From assembly GCA_016199985.1 (NCBI GenBank), contig JACQFQ010000061.1, positions 1 through 64,000 on the forward strand: DNA of 64,000 nt, written 5' to 3'. Below are positions 25,043 to 34,503 of this stretch, piece after piece. The first letter of the stretch is position 1; each line of letters begins with the position of its first letter. The position numbers were made by a program, and so were the translations under genes. Below the pieces are notes generated by a model. The model saw only the letters and a program-made list of their open reading frames with translations, ran no database searches and was not told the origin of the DNA. The stretch comes from Verrucomicrobiota bacterium. Its GTDB lineage: Bacteria > Verrucomicrobiota > Verrucomicrobiia > Limisphaerales > UBA11320.

Positions 25043-26316
25043 AGAAGCTTTTCGTCTTTGAATCGCACCCGGTTCAGTACCGCGCTCCCGTGTACCGCGT
25101 GCTTCACGAGATGTGTCGCGAGAACGGTCAGGCATCGATACATGTGTACTACGCCAGCGACGTCAGTCTGCGCGGCCATCGCGACCCCGGGTTCGGACGG
25201 ACACTTTCTTGGGATGAACCTTTGTTGGAGGGATACCCTTGCACGGTGCTGGGGAATGAGCGCGGCGAACCTCTGTCCGGATTCAGGTCTCTTTGCGGGG
25301 CGGGCTTGTTTCGGATTCTGGCGAAGGAGCGACCTTCCGCCACGCTGCTGACGGGCTTGGCCTATGTCTGGGACTGGACCGCGTATTTGTCCGCTCAGGC
25401 GCTCGGCATTCCGGTCTGGATGCGCACAGAGACTCAGGACAGGGCCTTCGCGCGGAGTCGGGGAAAGGCGTTCATTCGTCGGTTGGGCTATCGCGTCGCG
25501 TACCACTTTGTGAGGCGAGCCTTGCCCATTGGCAGGCTGAACGCAGAACACTACCTGGCTCATGGAATCCCGGCTCATCGGCACGTCTGGGCTCCGTACT
25601 GCGTGAAGGACCGTTTTCTGGGCGGGGACCCCGACGATCGCGAGGCATGCCGGTCCCGACTCCGAAAGCGTCTTGGCTTCGAGCCCGAGGACGTGGTTCT
25701 GCTTTTCTGCGGGAAGCTCCAGCGCAAGAAGAACCCCGGACTCATTCTCGAGGCGCTCGCCCAGTGCGAGCCCTCCGTTCGAGCGCGGTTGGGCGTGCTT
25801 TATGTGGGATCCGGCGAGTTGGAGCCGGGCTTGCGTGGACGCGCCCGGGAACTCGGCGATGCGCGCGTCGCGTTCACGGGTTTCAAGAACCAGACCGAGC
25901 TCGCCCCCTACTATCTCGCCGCGGACATCCTGGTCCTTCCTTCGAGACAAGAGGGCGAAACCTGGGGTCTTGTGGCGAACGAGGCTTTGTTGGCCGGAAA
26001 GCGAGTTATTCTCTCGCGCCACGCGGGCTGTCATGCCGATTTCTGCGCGCTGCCCTCCGTCAGGGTCTTCGATGGGAGCGTCGGTGGATTGGCGGCCTGT
26101 CTGGCTTCGCTCCCGCCCCCGGAATCGACGCGAGGTCAGCGTGATTTCATGCTGCGCTATTCCGTGGAGGCTGCCGCCACAGGCATCGCCGCCGCGCTCG
26201 GCATCGCGGATTTGAGAGAGCCTGAGTTCTCCGACTGGGGCGATCCGAACGCGTCGGCAACGCCGCTTGTCCCGGCTTCGCTCCTCCCTGAACCCACTCG
26301 CCCTTCCTTCGCATGA
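25039..26316 (+). CDS. Glycosyltransferase family 4
   Basis: A protein of 425 residues from the ATG overlapping the previous stop; GGGAGGG at 25028-25034 provides a ribosome site. N-terminal KKLFVFESHPVQYRAPVYR is typical of a GT4 subgroup. The C-terminal domain has LLFCGKLQRKKNPGLILEAL and the donor loop PSRQEGETWGLVANEALLAGK with two conserved Glu. It likely adds a sugar to the lipid-linked oligosaccharide. It ends in an ATGA overlap with the next gene. Confidence 0.9.
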   Translation: MKKLFVFESHPVQYRAPVYRVLHEMCRENGQASIHVYYASDVSLRGHRDPGFGRTLSWDEPLLEGYPCTVLGNERGEPLSGFRSLCGAGLFRILAKERPSATLLTGLAYVWDWTAYLSAQALGIPVWMRTETQDRAFARSRGKAFIRRLGYRVAYHFVRRALPIGRLNAEHYLAHGIPAHRHVWAPYCVKDRFLGGDPDDREACRSRLRKRLGFEPEDVVLLFCGKLQRKKNPGLILEALAQCEPSVRARLGVLYVGSGELEPGLRGRARELGDARVAFTGFKNQTELAPYYLAADILVLPSRQEGETWGLVANEALLAGKRVILSRHAGCHADFCALPSVRVFDGSVGGLAACLASLPPPESTRGQRDFMLRYSVEAAATGIAAALGIADLREPEFSDWGDPNASATPLVPASLLPEPTRPSFA

Positions 26317-27068
26317 CAGCTTCCCTTCTCCATAGAGCCGTCACCCGGGACCATTGGATTGGCCGCGGTCTGCGCTGGCCGTTGGATCGGCTCTCTGTGA
26401 ACGCGGTGCTGCCCGTGTTGTCAGGGCCCTTGTTTCTTCGTCGATGGATCGTAGGGGCGGGGCTTCATCGATGCTGGTTGGGGACGTATGAGCGCGAGAA
26501 GCAGCGGGCGCTTTCCAAAATCTTGTCGCGCGGCATGGTGGTCTGCGACATCGGAGCGAACACAGGCTTCTACACGCTGCTCATGTCGCGGCGGGTTGGG
26601 CGCGAGGGACACGTCCACGCTTTTGAGCCCTCGCCGGGGAATCTTGCCTTCCTCAGACAACACATGGCGCTCAACAAGGTGTCCAATGCGACCGTGCACG
26701 GGGAGGCTCTTTCCGATGGCGTAGGACAAGCGTTTTTCGACACGAGTCCCGGCAGCTATCAGGGGCGCTTGGATCCCAAAGGCCGCACTCCGGTTTCCGT
26801 CACCACGCTGGATCATCTGTGGGAGCAAGGCGCGCTGCCTCCGGTGGATCTGCTGAAGATCGACATCGAAGGCGCCGAGGCCGGAGCTTTGCGGGGCGGC
26901 GAGCGATTGTTGCGGCGCTTTCGTCCGACGCTCTTTCTGGCGACCCACGGCGTCGAAACGCATCGTGAATGCTGCCGGCTCCTCCGGAGCTTCGGATACA
27001 GGGTCCAATCGTTGGATGGCAACACCCGCGTCGAGGAGACCGACGAGCTTATCGCGAGCAACCGGTAG
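26313..27068 (+). CDS. FkbM-family methyltransferase (second copy)
   Basis: A 251-residue methyltransferase with VVCDIGANTGFYTLLMSRR (SAM motif I), HAFEPSPGNLAFLRQH and DLLKIDIEGAEAGALRGGE. It is only distantly similar to the FkbM protein at 22030, so it is a separate family member rather than a recent duplicate. Probably it methylates another hydroxyl of the polysaccharide. Confidence 0.9.
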   Translation: MTASLLHRAVTRDHWIGRGLRWPLDRLSVNAVLPVLSGPLFLRRWIVGAGLHRCWLGTYEREKQRALSKILSRGMVVCDIGANTGFYTLLMSRRVGREGHVHAFEPSPGNLAFLRQHMALNKVSNATVHGEALSDGVGQAFFDTSPGSYQGRLDPKGRTPVSVTTLDHLWEQGALPPVDLLKIDIEGAEAGALRGGERLLRRFRPTLFLATHGVETHRECCRLLRSFGYRVQSLDGNTRVEETDELIASNR

Positions 27069-27089
27069 CCGCCGACGCGTTTCGACTTC

Positions 27090-28604
27090 ATGATCGCCTC
27101 GATTCAAGTTCCGGTTCCGAAGCGGATCCCGCCGCACGGGCTGTTCGCGTTCGCCGCGCTGCTGTTGCTCGGCCAGTTGGCGACAGGGACTTCCCTGCTT
27201 TTCGCGGAGCTTGTTTTTCTCTTCGTGGTCTTGTCGGGCCTCGCGGTCAACATCGCGGGCGGCATGAGAAGTCTCCAGGGCTTCTGCGTTTCGATGATGG
27301 CGCTGAAGCTCGTGGTGATCTCGCAGGTGACCAAGGCGCTTTTCGGCGAGGCCGCGGAGGATCAGTTGGAGACGCCGGTTCGCACGATGCTCGCTCTGCT
27401 GCTTGGATTGATCAGCGTGACGGCGGGCATGGGTCTCGCCCGGGTGTTTCACAGCCGGCGTCCCTTGTTTCAGCCCGACATCTCGCCTGAGGCGTTGCGC
27501 ATGAGCTTCTGGGCCACTTTCGTGATCGGTTTCGGCAGCTTTCTCGGCGTCATGGCGACTGGGGTCGAGGAAGGCGCCCTGATGGTTGGGGGCGTTCCCG
27601 GCCTTCTCCGTCAGCTCTCGTTCTGTCTGGGCCTCTCGATCGTTTTCAGCACGGCCTATGTGCTGGTGACATCCAAGGGTCGTCGTTTGATCGGATGGTT
27701 CAACGCCTTGCCCGGCGGACTGTATTTTATCATGGGCGTCATGTCGGCGAGCAAGCAGGGCATGAGCGAACCCCTGCTTCTGGTCGTCTTCACGGCGATC
27801 GGGTTCGGTTTCCGTTTTTCCGCCAAACATTGGCTCGCCGGCGGCGCTTTCGCGGCGTTCTGCGTCGCGGTTCTGTTTCCCTTCGGCCAGGTCGCCCGCA
27901 ACTACACGCGGGGATACGGATTCTGGGAGACGCTCGAAGTCACCGCCGCGTTCGCTCAGCGGCATTTGGGAACGCTCGACGGATATCGCGACATGATGCA
28001 GCAGGATCAGGAGGGGTTGGATTCCACAACGCTTACTCACTACTACCGACATTCCATTCCGCTGCTCGAACGCGTGTCCCTGGTGAAGGTGGCGGATATG
28101 CTCGTTGCGGCCACGATGAGGGAGGGGGGGTCCGGTTGGGAAACGATCACCCACGGATTCAAGATGGCCGCGCCACGATTTTTTTATCCTCAGAAACCCG
28201 CGGTGAACACGGGGACCTTCCTGGGGAAGAAGGCGGGAGTCATCTCGGACGACGACTGGGGCACTCAGGTGTCGTTTGGCTTCATCGCCGACGCCTACAG
28301 CGCGTTTGAGTGGTGGGGCGTTCTCCTCATTCCGGGCCTGATCGCCGGCAGTTTTTCCCTGCTGTTCAGCCATCTCGTCGGCGAGGTTCGCGGGAACCCC
28401 TGGTGCATCTACCTGTACGCCGAGTATCAGCACTTCTTTGCCGAACAAACCATCGCCGCGATGACCCTGACGGTCATTCGAAGGCCGCTCTGGCTGGTTG
28501 GCGCGTACGCGAGCGTTCGGATTCTCCTTCACCTTCGGAAGCTGCGCGTCGCGTCGGCGGCGCGGCCGCGCGACGAACAATCCACTCTTGGCTCCCCGTT
28601 ATGA
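27090..28604 (+). CDS. Wzy-like polysaccharide polymerase
   Basis: A 504-residue polytopic membrane protein with about 10-12 helices and a large soluble loop at ~290-385, the usual architecture of O-antigen/EPS polymerases of the Wzy type. The sequence is poorly conserved, as expected for this class. The assignment therefore rests on topology, length and position in a locus that otherwise has Wzx, Wza and Wzc but no other polymerase candidate. A G7 run is present at 28134-28140. It overlaps the next gene by 4 bp. Confidence 0.72.
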   Translation: MIASIQVPVPKRIPPHGLFAFAALLLLGQLATGTSLLFAELVFLFVVLSGLAVNIAGGMRSLQGFCVSMMALKLVVISQVTKALFGEAAEDQLETPVRTMLALLLGLISVTAGMGLARVFHSRRPLFQPDISPEALRMSFWATFVIGFGSFLGVMATGVEEGALMVGGVPGLLRQLSFCLGLSIVFSTAYVLVTSKGRRLIGWFNALPGGLYFIMGVMSASKQGMSEPLLLVVFTAIGFGFRFSAKHWLAGGAFAAFCVAVLFPFGQVARNYTRGYGFWETLEVTAAFAQRHLGTLDGYRDMMQQDQEGLDSTTLTHYYRHSIPLLERVSLVKVADMLVAATMREGGSGWETITHGFKMAAPRFFYPQKPAVNTGTFLGKKAGVISDDDWGTQVSFGFIADAYSAFEWWGVLLIPGLIAGSFSLLFSHLVGEVRGNPWCIYLYAEYQHFFAEQTIAAMTLTVIRRPLWLVGAYASVRILLHLRKLRVASAARPRDEQSTLGSPL

Positions 28605-29773
28605 ACGTTGTGTTAATTGGCAACTACGCCGCGGATCAACAGGAGAGCATGCTGCGGTTCGGAGAGCTCATGCGTCAGGAGCTCAGCGCTCGCGGGCTGC
28701 GCGTGCAATGGCTTCAACCTCCCGCGCGGCTTGCGCGACGCCCAACGGGATCGCCCTTTCTGAACAAGTGGCTGGCTTACGTCGACAAGCTGGCGTTGTT
28801 TCCCAGTCAGCGGACCTTCCGATCGCTGCGCGCCGCCGGGAGCGGGACGCTGGTTCATGTCTGCGATCACTCCAACGCCGTCTATCTTGGGAGGCTGCGG
28901 GGCGTGAAGACGGTTGTGACCTGCCATGATCTGCTGGCCGTGCGCTCCGCTCGCGGAGAGTTCCCGGAGAATCCCACGTCGCGCACGGGTCGACGGCTGC
29001 AGGAGATGATCCTGAAGGGGATCGGACGCGCCGATCGGGTGGTGTGTGTGTCGGAGCAAACACGCCAGGATGTTTTGCGACTCACTTCCCTCAAACAGGG
29101 CCAGGTGCGACTGGTCTCCAACGGACTCAATCACGCTTACTCTCCGATGGAGTCCTCCGCGGCCCGCGCGCGGGCGGCGGACCTGTTGCGCCGCCGTCGC
29201 ATCGAGGATGCGTTCTTTCTACCCGGGGGCCCCGGGTGCCTCCTCCATGTCGGGGGCAACTCGTGGTACAAGAATCGCCCCACCGTCATTCGCATGTATG
29301 AGCGGCTTGTGGCGTTGATGGCTGACGCGCCGGCTCTCGTCATGGTCGGGCGCCCGTTGCCGCCATTTTGGAGATCCTGGATCGAGGCGCGCGGTTTGGG
29401 CAAACGGGTTCATGTCATCGATCAGGTGTCGAACGAGGATCTGCGAGCGCTCTACTCGACCGCGCGGGCTCTTGTTTTTCCCTCGCTGGCGGAGGGCTTC
29501 GGATGGCCGATCATCGAAGCGCAGGCCTGCGGGTGTCCCGTGATCACCACTCCCCTTTCCCCGATGCGCGATGTGGGAGGGGATGCCGCGTTCTATTGCA
29601 ATCCACACAATTCTTCTGAGGGAGCCATGGTCATTCGGGATCTTCTGGCGCGTCCCTGTTTGGAGGCGCGAGCAGCGCGGGAACGGAGCTTGGCCAACGC
29701 GACGCGATTCACGACACCGAAGATGATCGAGGGTTACCTGGAGGTTTACCACGACCTCCTCAGAAGCAATTGA
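28601..29773 (+). CDS. Glycosyltransferase family 4
   Basis: A protein of 390 residues from the ATG that overlaps the polymerase stop. N-terminal Rossmann start MNVVLIGNYAADQQESM, middle VVTCHDLLAVRSARGEF, linker RVVCVSEQTRQDVLR, and C-terminal LHVGGNSWYKNRPTVIRM followed by PSLAEGFGWPIIEAQACGCPVI. The last is a strong GT4 donor-binding signature. It resembles mannosyl- or rhamnosyltransferases, but the sugar cannot be assigned. Confidence 0.9.
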   Translation: MNVVLIGNYAADQQESMLRFGELMRQELSARGLRVQWLQPPARLARRPTGSPFLNKWLAYVDKLALFPSQRTFRSLRAAGSGTLVHVCDHSNAVYLGRLRGVKTVVTCHDLLAVRSARGEFPENPTSRTGRRLQEMILKGIGRADRVVCVSEQTRQDVLRLTSLKQGQVRLVSNGLNHAYSPMESSAARARAADLLRRRRIEDAFFLPGGPGCLLHVGGNSWYKNRPTVIRMYERLVALMADAPALVMVGRPLPPFWRSWIEARGLGKRVHVIDQVSNEDLRALYSTARALVFPSLAEGFGWPIIEAQACGCPVITTPLSPMRDVGGDAAFYCNPHNSSEGAMVIRDLLARPCLEARAARERSLANATRFTTPKMIEGYLEVYHDLLRSN

Positions 29774-29806
29774 ACATGAACTGCGCCGATCCCAGAGACT
29801 AGAATC

Positions 29807-31642
29807 ATGTGCGGCATCGCCGTCAGTTTTCATCCTTCGGGACGCTCGAGATCCATGGATCTCGAGCTGATGCGGCATCGCGGACCGGACGCCAGGGGGT
29901 CGTGGCAATCCAGGGACGGCGTCTGTTGGTTGGGGCACACGCGTCTTTCCATAGTGGATTTAAGCGAGGCCGGCGCACAGCCCATGTCGTCGGCCACCGG
30001 GCAACGCCACATCGTGTTCAACGGCGAGATCTACAATCATCTCGAGCTGCGTTCACGCCTGGAGGGATATCCGTGGCGCGGCGCGTCCGACACCGAGACG
30101 ATCCTTGCGGCCTACGACCGCTGGGGCCTTGGGATGCTTTCCCGCCTCAAGGGCATGTTCGCGTTCGCGATTTACGACTGTGAAACCCAGTCTCTCGTGG
30201 CTGCCCGCGACCGCTTCGGGATGAAGCCTCTTTACTTTTGCCGGCAGGGCGGCGAGCTGTTGATCGCGAGCGAGGTTCGTCTGCTGCGCTCAGCGTGTCC
30301 CGGCCCGATCGACAAGGAGGGCGTCGCGGACTACTTGCGCCATGGCGCGGCGCGGGAGGAGCGCCTCCTTTGGTCCAACTTGCGGTGCGTGCCGCCCGGT
30401 CAGTGGCTCCGCGTCGAGAGGAACGGGGAGCAGAGCCAGGGGACTTACTGGCCTTCGATCCCCCCGCGGCGGTTGCCCGCCGGTGATCCGGCGGCCTGCG
30501 TCCGACAGCTCCTGGAATACAGCGTCGAGGATCATCTCCAGGCGGATGTTCGCGTGGCGAGCTTTCTGAGCGGCGGCGTGGACTCATCCATCATCACCGC
30601 TCTCGCCGCGCGGAAGATGGGCGGCCCGTTGCGAACTTTCTCGGTGGCCTTTCGACAAGGCGGTTTGGATGAGTCCGATATCGCCGCGGAGGTGGCGCGA
30701 CGCTATCGGACGGAACATACGAGGCTGGAGCTCGAGGAGGCCGATGTGCTGGGTTTGGTGGAGCTGGCGGTGAGCCAGCTTGACCTGCCGTCCGTTGACG
30801 CCCTGAACACGTTCATCATCGCGCACAGCGTGGCGAGCAACGGCATCAAGGTGGCGCTCTCGGGATTGGGATCCGACGAGCTTTTTGGGGGATACTCAAT
30901 CTTTAGGGAGACGCGCGCTTTGCGGCAGATCTCGCGGATTCCTGAACGCTTGCGATCCGTCCTGAGCTGGCTCGGAAGCAAGGGGCGACGGCTGGCGGAT
31001 CTTCCTCCCAACGCCTCTGCCGCCGCGATCGCGCGCTGGCGACGTCGCTTCGTCACGGACGCCGAGTTGAAGGGCCTCGGACTCCCTTGCGCGCCATCGA
31101 GCCCGAACGCGCCTATGCCGCTCCCTGGCGAGGACTCGTTCGCCGACACCAGCGCGTCCGAGTTGACGGGGTATATGCGCGACATGCTCTTGCGGGATTC
31201 GGATCAAATGAGCATGGCGGTGTCGCTGGAATTGCGACTGCCATTTCTGGACCATGAGCTCGTCGAGTTCGTGCTCGGTTTGCCGGCTCGTGAGAAGGAG
31301 CGTCGCGGACGAATCAAGCCATTGCTCATTGACGCCTGCAAGGACCTGATCCCGCGCGGCGTGTATGAGCGTCCAAAGATGGGCTTCGGACTCCCCATGC
31401 GGGAATGGATGATGGGTCCGCTGGTTGGGTTGGTGAACCAGGGTCTGAACGCCTCCTCGGAGTTGGGGCTTCTGCCGGCAGCGGGACGCGCTGAGATGAC
31501 ACGTGCTTTCCGATGTGGCCGGCTTCATTGGACCCGGGTGTGGTCTTGGGTGGTTTTGGGGCTCTACTTCGTGCGTCAGGGCGGCGCGCAGTCCGCGTCC
31601 GCCGTTGAGCGAGAGGCGGAACTCCTGCGACAGGTGAGTTAA
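29807..31642 (+). CDS. asnB: Asparagine synthase (glutamine-hydrolysing) family amidotransferase
   Basis: A 611-residue AsnB-type enzyme. The mature N-terminus is the catalytic Cys2 (M-C-G-I), followed by the class II glutaminase domain with RHRGPDARG, FNGEIYNH and SDTETIL. The synthetase domain has the PP-loop SGGVDSS (~257) and LSGLGSDELFGGY. In EPS loci such enzymes are thought to amidate a uronic acid or amino acid substituent rather than supply asparagine. That role is inferred from context only. Length is normal and both active sites look intact. Confidence 0.9.
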   Translation: MCGIAVSFHPSGRSRSMDLELMRHRGPDARGSWQSRDGVCWLGHTRLSIVDLSEAGAQPMSSATGQRHIVFNGEIYNHLELRSRLEGYPWRGASDTETILAAYDRWGLGMLSRLKGMFAFAIYDCETQSLVAARDRFGMKPLYFCRQGGELLIASEVRLLRSACPGPIDKEGVADYLRHGAAREERLLWSNLRCVPPGQWLRVERNGEQSQGTYWPSIPPRRLPAGDPAACVRQLLEYSVEDHLQADVRVASFLSGGVDSSIITALAARKMGGPLRTFSVAFRQGGLDESDIAAEVARRYRTEHTRLELEEADVLGLVELAVSQLDLPSVDALNTFIIAHSVASNGIKVALSGLGSDELFGGYSIFRETRALRQISRIPERLRSVLSWLGSKGRRLADLPPNASAAAIARWRRRFVTDAELKGLGLPCAPSSPNAPMPLPGEDSFADTSASELTGYMRDMLLRDSDQMSMAVSLELRLPFLDHELVEFVLGLPAREKERRGRIKPLLIDACKDLIPRGVYERPKMGFGLPMREWMMGPLVGLVNQGLNASSELGLLPAAGRAEMTRAFRCGRLHWTRVWSWVVLGLYFVRQGGAQSASAVEREAELLRQVS

Positions 31643-31646
31643 CCCC

Positions 31647-32840
31647 ATGCGCTCAACAAATTCCAAACCGCTGCGACTGCTGAGAATCGTTCGCTCTGTG
31701 GATCCCCGATCGGGCGGGCCCGTGGAAACGCTCTATCAGGTGGCCAAAGAACTCCAGAGGGAGGGGCACACGGTGGAGATCGCGACTCTCGATCATCCCG
31801 AGGCTCCTTGGGTCCGGGAGTTCGGACTGCCTGTCACGGCCCTCGGCTCCCGCCCGCACGGTTATGGCTTTACGCCCCGGCTCGTGCCCTGGCTGCGGGA
31901 GAAGGCGTCCGGCGTTGACGCGGTCGTGGTGAGCGGTCTCTGGCAGTACCAGACTTTTGGGACATGGCGCGCGCTTCGCGGGTCCAAGGTTCCCTACTAT
32001 GTCTTTCCTCACGGGATGCTCGATCCCTGGTTCAAACGCGCCTACCCCTTGAAGCATCTTAAGAAATGGCTGTACTGGCCCTGGGCGGAACATCGGGCGC
32101 TTCGCGATGCCCGCGCCGTCTTCTTCACCTGCGAGGAGGAACGTTTGCTCGCCCGCAAGTCGTTCTGGCTTTACCGATGCCGAGAGGCCGTCGTGAACTA
32201 CGGAACCGCGGAGCCATCAGGAGACCCCGTGGCCCAGCAACGAACTTTTCAGAACGCCTTCCAGGAGCTGAAGGGACGTCGCTTCATTCTCTATCTCGGC
32301 CGGATTCATGAGAAGAAGGGCTGTGATCTTCTGTTGCGCGCCTTCGCTCAACTGCGTCGGCACAATCCGGGTCTCTTCCGCGGGCCGCAGGAGCTCCGGC
32401 TCGTCATGGCGGGTCCCGGCGCTGAACCTTACATTGCCGAGCTGAAGCGATTGACCGAGGTCCTGGACATCGCTCCCCTGGTTCACTGGCCCGGCATGTT
32501 GCGCGGCGACTTGAAATGGGGCGCCTTCAGATCCGCGGAAGCCTTCATCCTTCCCAGCCACCAGGAGAACTTCGGTGTCGCGGTCGCTGAAGCGCTCGCC
32601 TGCGCTTTGCCGGTGCTTCTCTCCAATCGCGTCAATATCTGGCGCGAGGTTTTGCGCATGGGCGGCGGATTGGTGGCCGACGACAGCGAGACCGGCACTT
32701 TCAGTCTGCTGAGTCGCTGGATGGCCCTGGAGCCGCAGGAACGAAGAAGGTTTCGTGAGAAAGCCGCACAGTGCTTCAAGGCTCAATTCACCGTCCGACA
32801 GGCCGCGTCGAGTCTCGTGAAGGAGGTATGCGCTCGATGA
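31647..32840 (+). CDS. Glycosyltransferase family 4
   Basis: A 397-residue GT-B enzyme. It begins with RIVRSVDPRSGGPVETLYQ, a glycine-rich acceptor-side loop. The C-terminal domain has LYLGRIHEKKGCDLLLRAF and SHQENFGVAVAEALACALPVLL. PHGMLDPWFK in the middle is common in a GT4 subgroup found next to WcaF-type acetyltransferases, and indeed one follows immediately (ATGA overlap). Confidence 0.9.
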   Translation: MRSTNSKPLRLLRIVRSVDPRSGGPVETLYQVAKELQREGHTVEIATLDHPEAPWVREFGLPVTALGSRPHGYGFTPRLVPWLREKASGVDAVVVSGLWQYQTFGTWRALRGSKVPYYVFPHGMLDPWFKRAYPLKHLKKWLYWPWAEHRALRDARAVFFTCEEERLLARKSFWLYRCREAVVNYGTAEPSGDPVAQQRTFQNAFQELKGRRFILYLGRIHEKKGCDLLLRAFAQLRRHNPGLFRGPQELRLVMAGPGAEPYIAELKRLTEVLDIAPLVHWPGMLRGDLKWGAFRSAEAFILPSHQENFGVAVAEALACALPVLLSNRVNIWREVLRMGGGLVADDSETGTFSLLSRWMALEPQERRRFREKAAQCFKAQFTVRQAASSLVKEVCAR

Positions 32841-33412
32841 CGCACGCCCTCCCCAACATTGAGGCGGACCCCTACAAACGGCCCGCTTTCTCGCCCGCGA
32901 ATCGGTTGCGCCGAGCCTCGTGGCAGGCGTTGTGGCTTCTCGTCGTTCGATGGAGTCCGACGCCGCTCTTCGGCTGGCGCCAGAGGGTTTTCTCGCTGAT
33001 GGGCGCGCGGCTGGCGTCGCCGGTTCACATCTATCCCTGCACACGAGTCTGGGCTCCGTGGAATCTGCGGGTGGATGCGATGGCGACGCTCGGACGCGAT
33101 GTGGAGATCTACAATCCGGCCCCGATTCACGTGGGTCATCACTGCATCGTGTCGCAGGGAGCCTACCTTTGCGGCGCCTCCCACGACTACAACGACGCGA
33201 CCTTTCCCCTCATCGCCAAACCGATCGCATTGGGTCCTTACTCCTGGATCTGCGCTCGCGCGATTGTTCTGCCGGGCGTCAAGGTGGGCGAGGGGGCGGT
33301 TCTCGCCGCTGGATCGGTCGCGACCAAGGACCTGAATCCATGGACCGTTTATGGCGGAAACCCAGCCCGGGCCCTGAAGGCAAGAACCCCCCAACCGACC
33401 CCAGAATCATGA
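32837..33412 (+). CDS. WcaF-like acetyltransferase (left-handed beta-helix)
   Basis: A protein of 191 residues starting at the ATG that overlaps the previous stop; AGGAGG at 32821-32826 is 10 nt upstream, which favours this ATG over the one at 32828. Hexapeptide-repeat pattern: VEIYNPAPIHVGHHCIVSQGAYLCGASHD, then GVKVGEGAVLAAGSVATKDL and YGGNPAR, typical of WcaF/NodL-type O-acetyltransferases using acetyl-CoA. It probably acetylates a sugar of the polymer. It ends in an ATGA overlap with the following methyltransferase. Confidence 0.9.
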   Translation: MTHALPNIEADPYKRPAFSPANRLRRASWQALWLLVVRWSPTPLFGWRQRVFSLMGARLASPVHIYPCTRVWAPWNLRVDAMATLGRDVEIYNPAPIHVGHHCIVSQGAYLCGASHDYNDATFPLIAKPIALGPYSWICARAIVLPGVKVGEGAVLAAGSVATKDLNPWTVYGGNPARALKARTPQPTPES

Positions 33413-34503
33413 TCGCGGTCGAAGAGCTCAAACGATTGGAGGGGCTGCCGTCGCCGTTCGTGTGCCCCGTGTCAGGGACGCGGCTCCACAGGACTCTCTC
33501 CAGCGCAGGGCAACCCTTGGCAATCTCGGTCGAGGATGGCCACGGGCGCCGATTCTCACAAACTCATGGCTTTTGGAACTTCACGCGGGAAGGCCTTGAA
33601 GACGCGGACCTCTCTCGCTGGCCTCGGGGCGGACACGAATCCTTCCGCGGCAACGGGACTCTGGATCGCCCGGATCGTCTGTCCGACAAATTCGATCGCC
33701 TCGTCCTGCGGCTGGCGAAAGCGGGCCGTCGTTCCAAGCCCAAGGATCAGGAGTTTTACAATCAGTTCTTCATGGAGAAGGACGTGCTGCAGTTCACTCG
33801 CGACTACCGCAACATCCTGCGCAGGCATGAGCTCCTCCGATCGCTCCCCCGGCTTCGACCTTTGCGAGTCATCGATCTCGGATGCGGCACAGGACACGTC
33901 CTGGAGACGCTCGCCGGGCGCGGGATCGAGCTGTTCGGAATGGAGTACGCCCCCAGCCCCCTCCGGAGCTGTGAGCGCCGTGTCCCCCAGGCAACGCTTT
34001 TTGCGGGCGACATGACGCGCATCCCGCTGGAGACGGATTCGTTCGATGTCGCGGTGTCTCTCGAGGTCTGCGAACACATCCAGTTCGATGTGACCGCGAT
34101 GCGGGAAGCGCATCGGATCCTGCGCCCGGGCGGCCGCTTCATCATGAGCGTTCCCGGAAACCGCCACGATCCGCTCTACATGGAGCTGATCGGGCATTAC
34201 CGACACTACACCCAGGCCGCCCTGGTTGGGATCCTCCGGGAGGTCGGATTCTCGCAAGTGCTGCCGCTTCGGCACTACCCGAATTTTCACCAACGATACT
34301 CGCTGCTCTGGCCGTTTCTCTCCGCGGCCGACCGCTTGGTTGGAAAAATGTCGTCCCATCGCCGTTCCATCTACACGTGGGGCGGGCGGGACGGGTCCTT
34401 TTACCGAGGCCTGATCTCGAGGTTCGCCGGGATCATCCGAGCGGATAGGGATCCGGCGCGAGCCAAGACCGACGAGTCCACCTTTGTCGTTGCCATCAAA
34501 TGA
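33409..34503 (+). CDS. Class I SAM-dependent methyltransferase with N-terminal Trm112-like segment
   Basis: A 364-residue protein. The first ~60 residues (FVCPVSGTRL, then RRFSQTHGFWNFT) resemble the small Trm112p-like zinc-ribbon found in some methyltransferases, but only one Cys is retained. The methyltransferase core follows: RVIDLGCGTGHVLETL, GDMTRIPLETDSFDVAVSLEVCEHI and EAHRILRPGGRFIMSVPG. The acceptor is unknown; position suggests a polysaccharide or lipid-linked substrate. Flanked on both sides by ATGA overlaps. Confidence 0.82.
   Translation: MIAVEELKRLEGLPSPFVCPVSGTRLHRTLSSAGQPLAISVEDGHGRRFSQTHGFWNFTREGLEDADLSRWPRGGHESFRGNGTLDRPDRLSDKFDRLVLRLAKAGRRSKPKDQEFYNQFFMEKDVLQFTRDYRNILRRHELLRSLPRLRPLRVIDLGCGTGHVLETLAGRGIELFGMEYAPSPLRSCERRVPQATLFAGDMTRIPLETDSFDVAVSLEVCEHIQFDVTAMREAHRILRPGGRFIMSVPGNRHDPLYMELIGHYRHYTQAALVGILREVGFSQVLPLRHYPNFHQRYSLLWPFLSAADRLVGKMSSHRRSIYTWGGRDGSFYRGLISRFAGIIRADRDPARAKTDESTFVVAIK

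Noticed and set aside
28134..28140. G7 run in the polymerase gene as a phase-variation tract
   Set aside because: Seven bases is short, and such runs are expected by chance in DNA this GC-rich.
26421..28580. 719-codon minus-strand frame
   Set aside because: It is antisense to an intact FkbM gene and the polymerase gene. Its Arg/Gln/Glu/His-rich sequence is typical of a shadow frame in GC-rich DNA.
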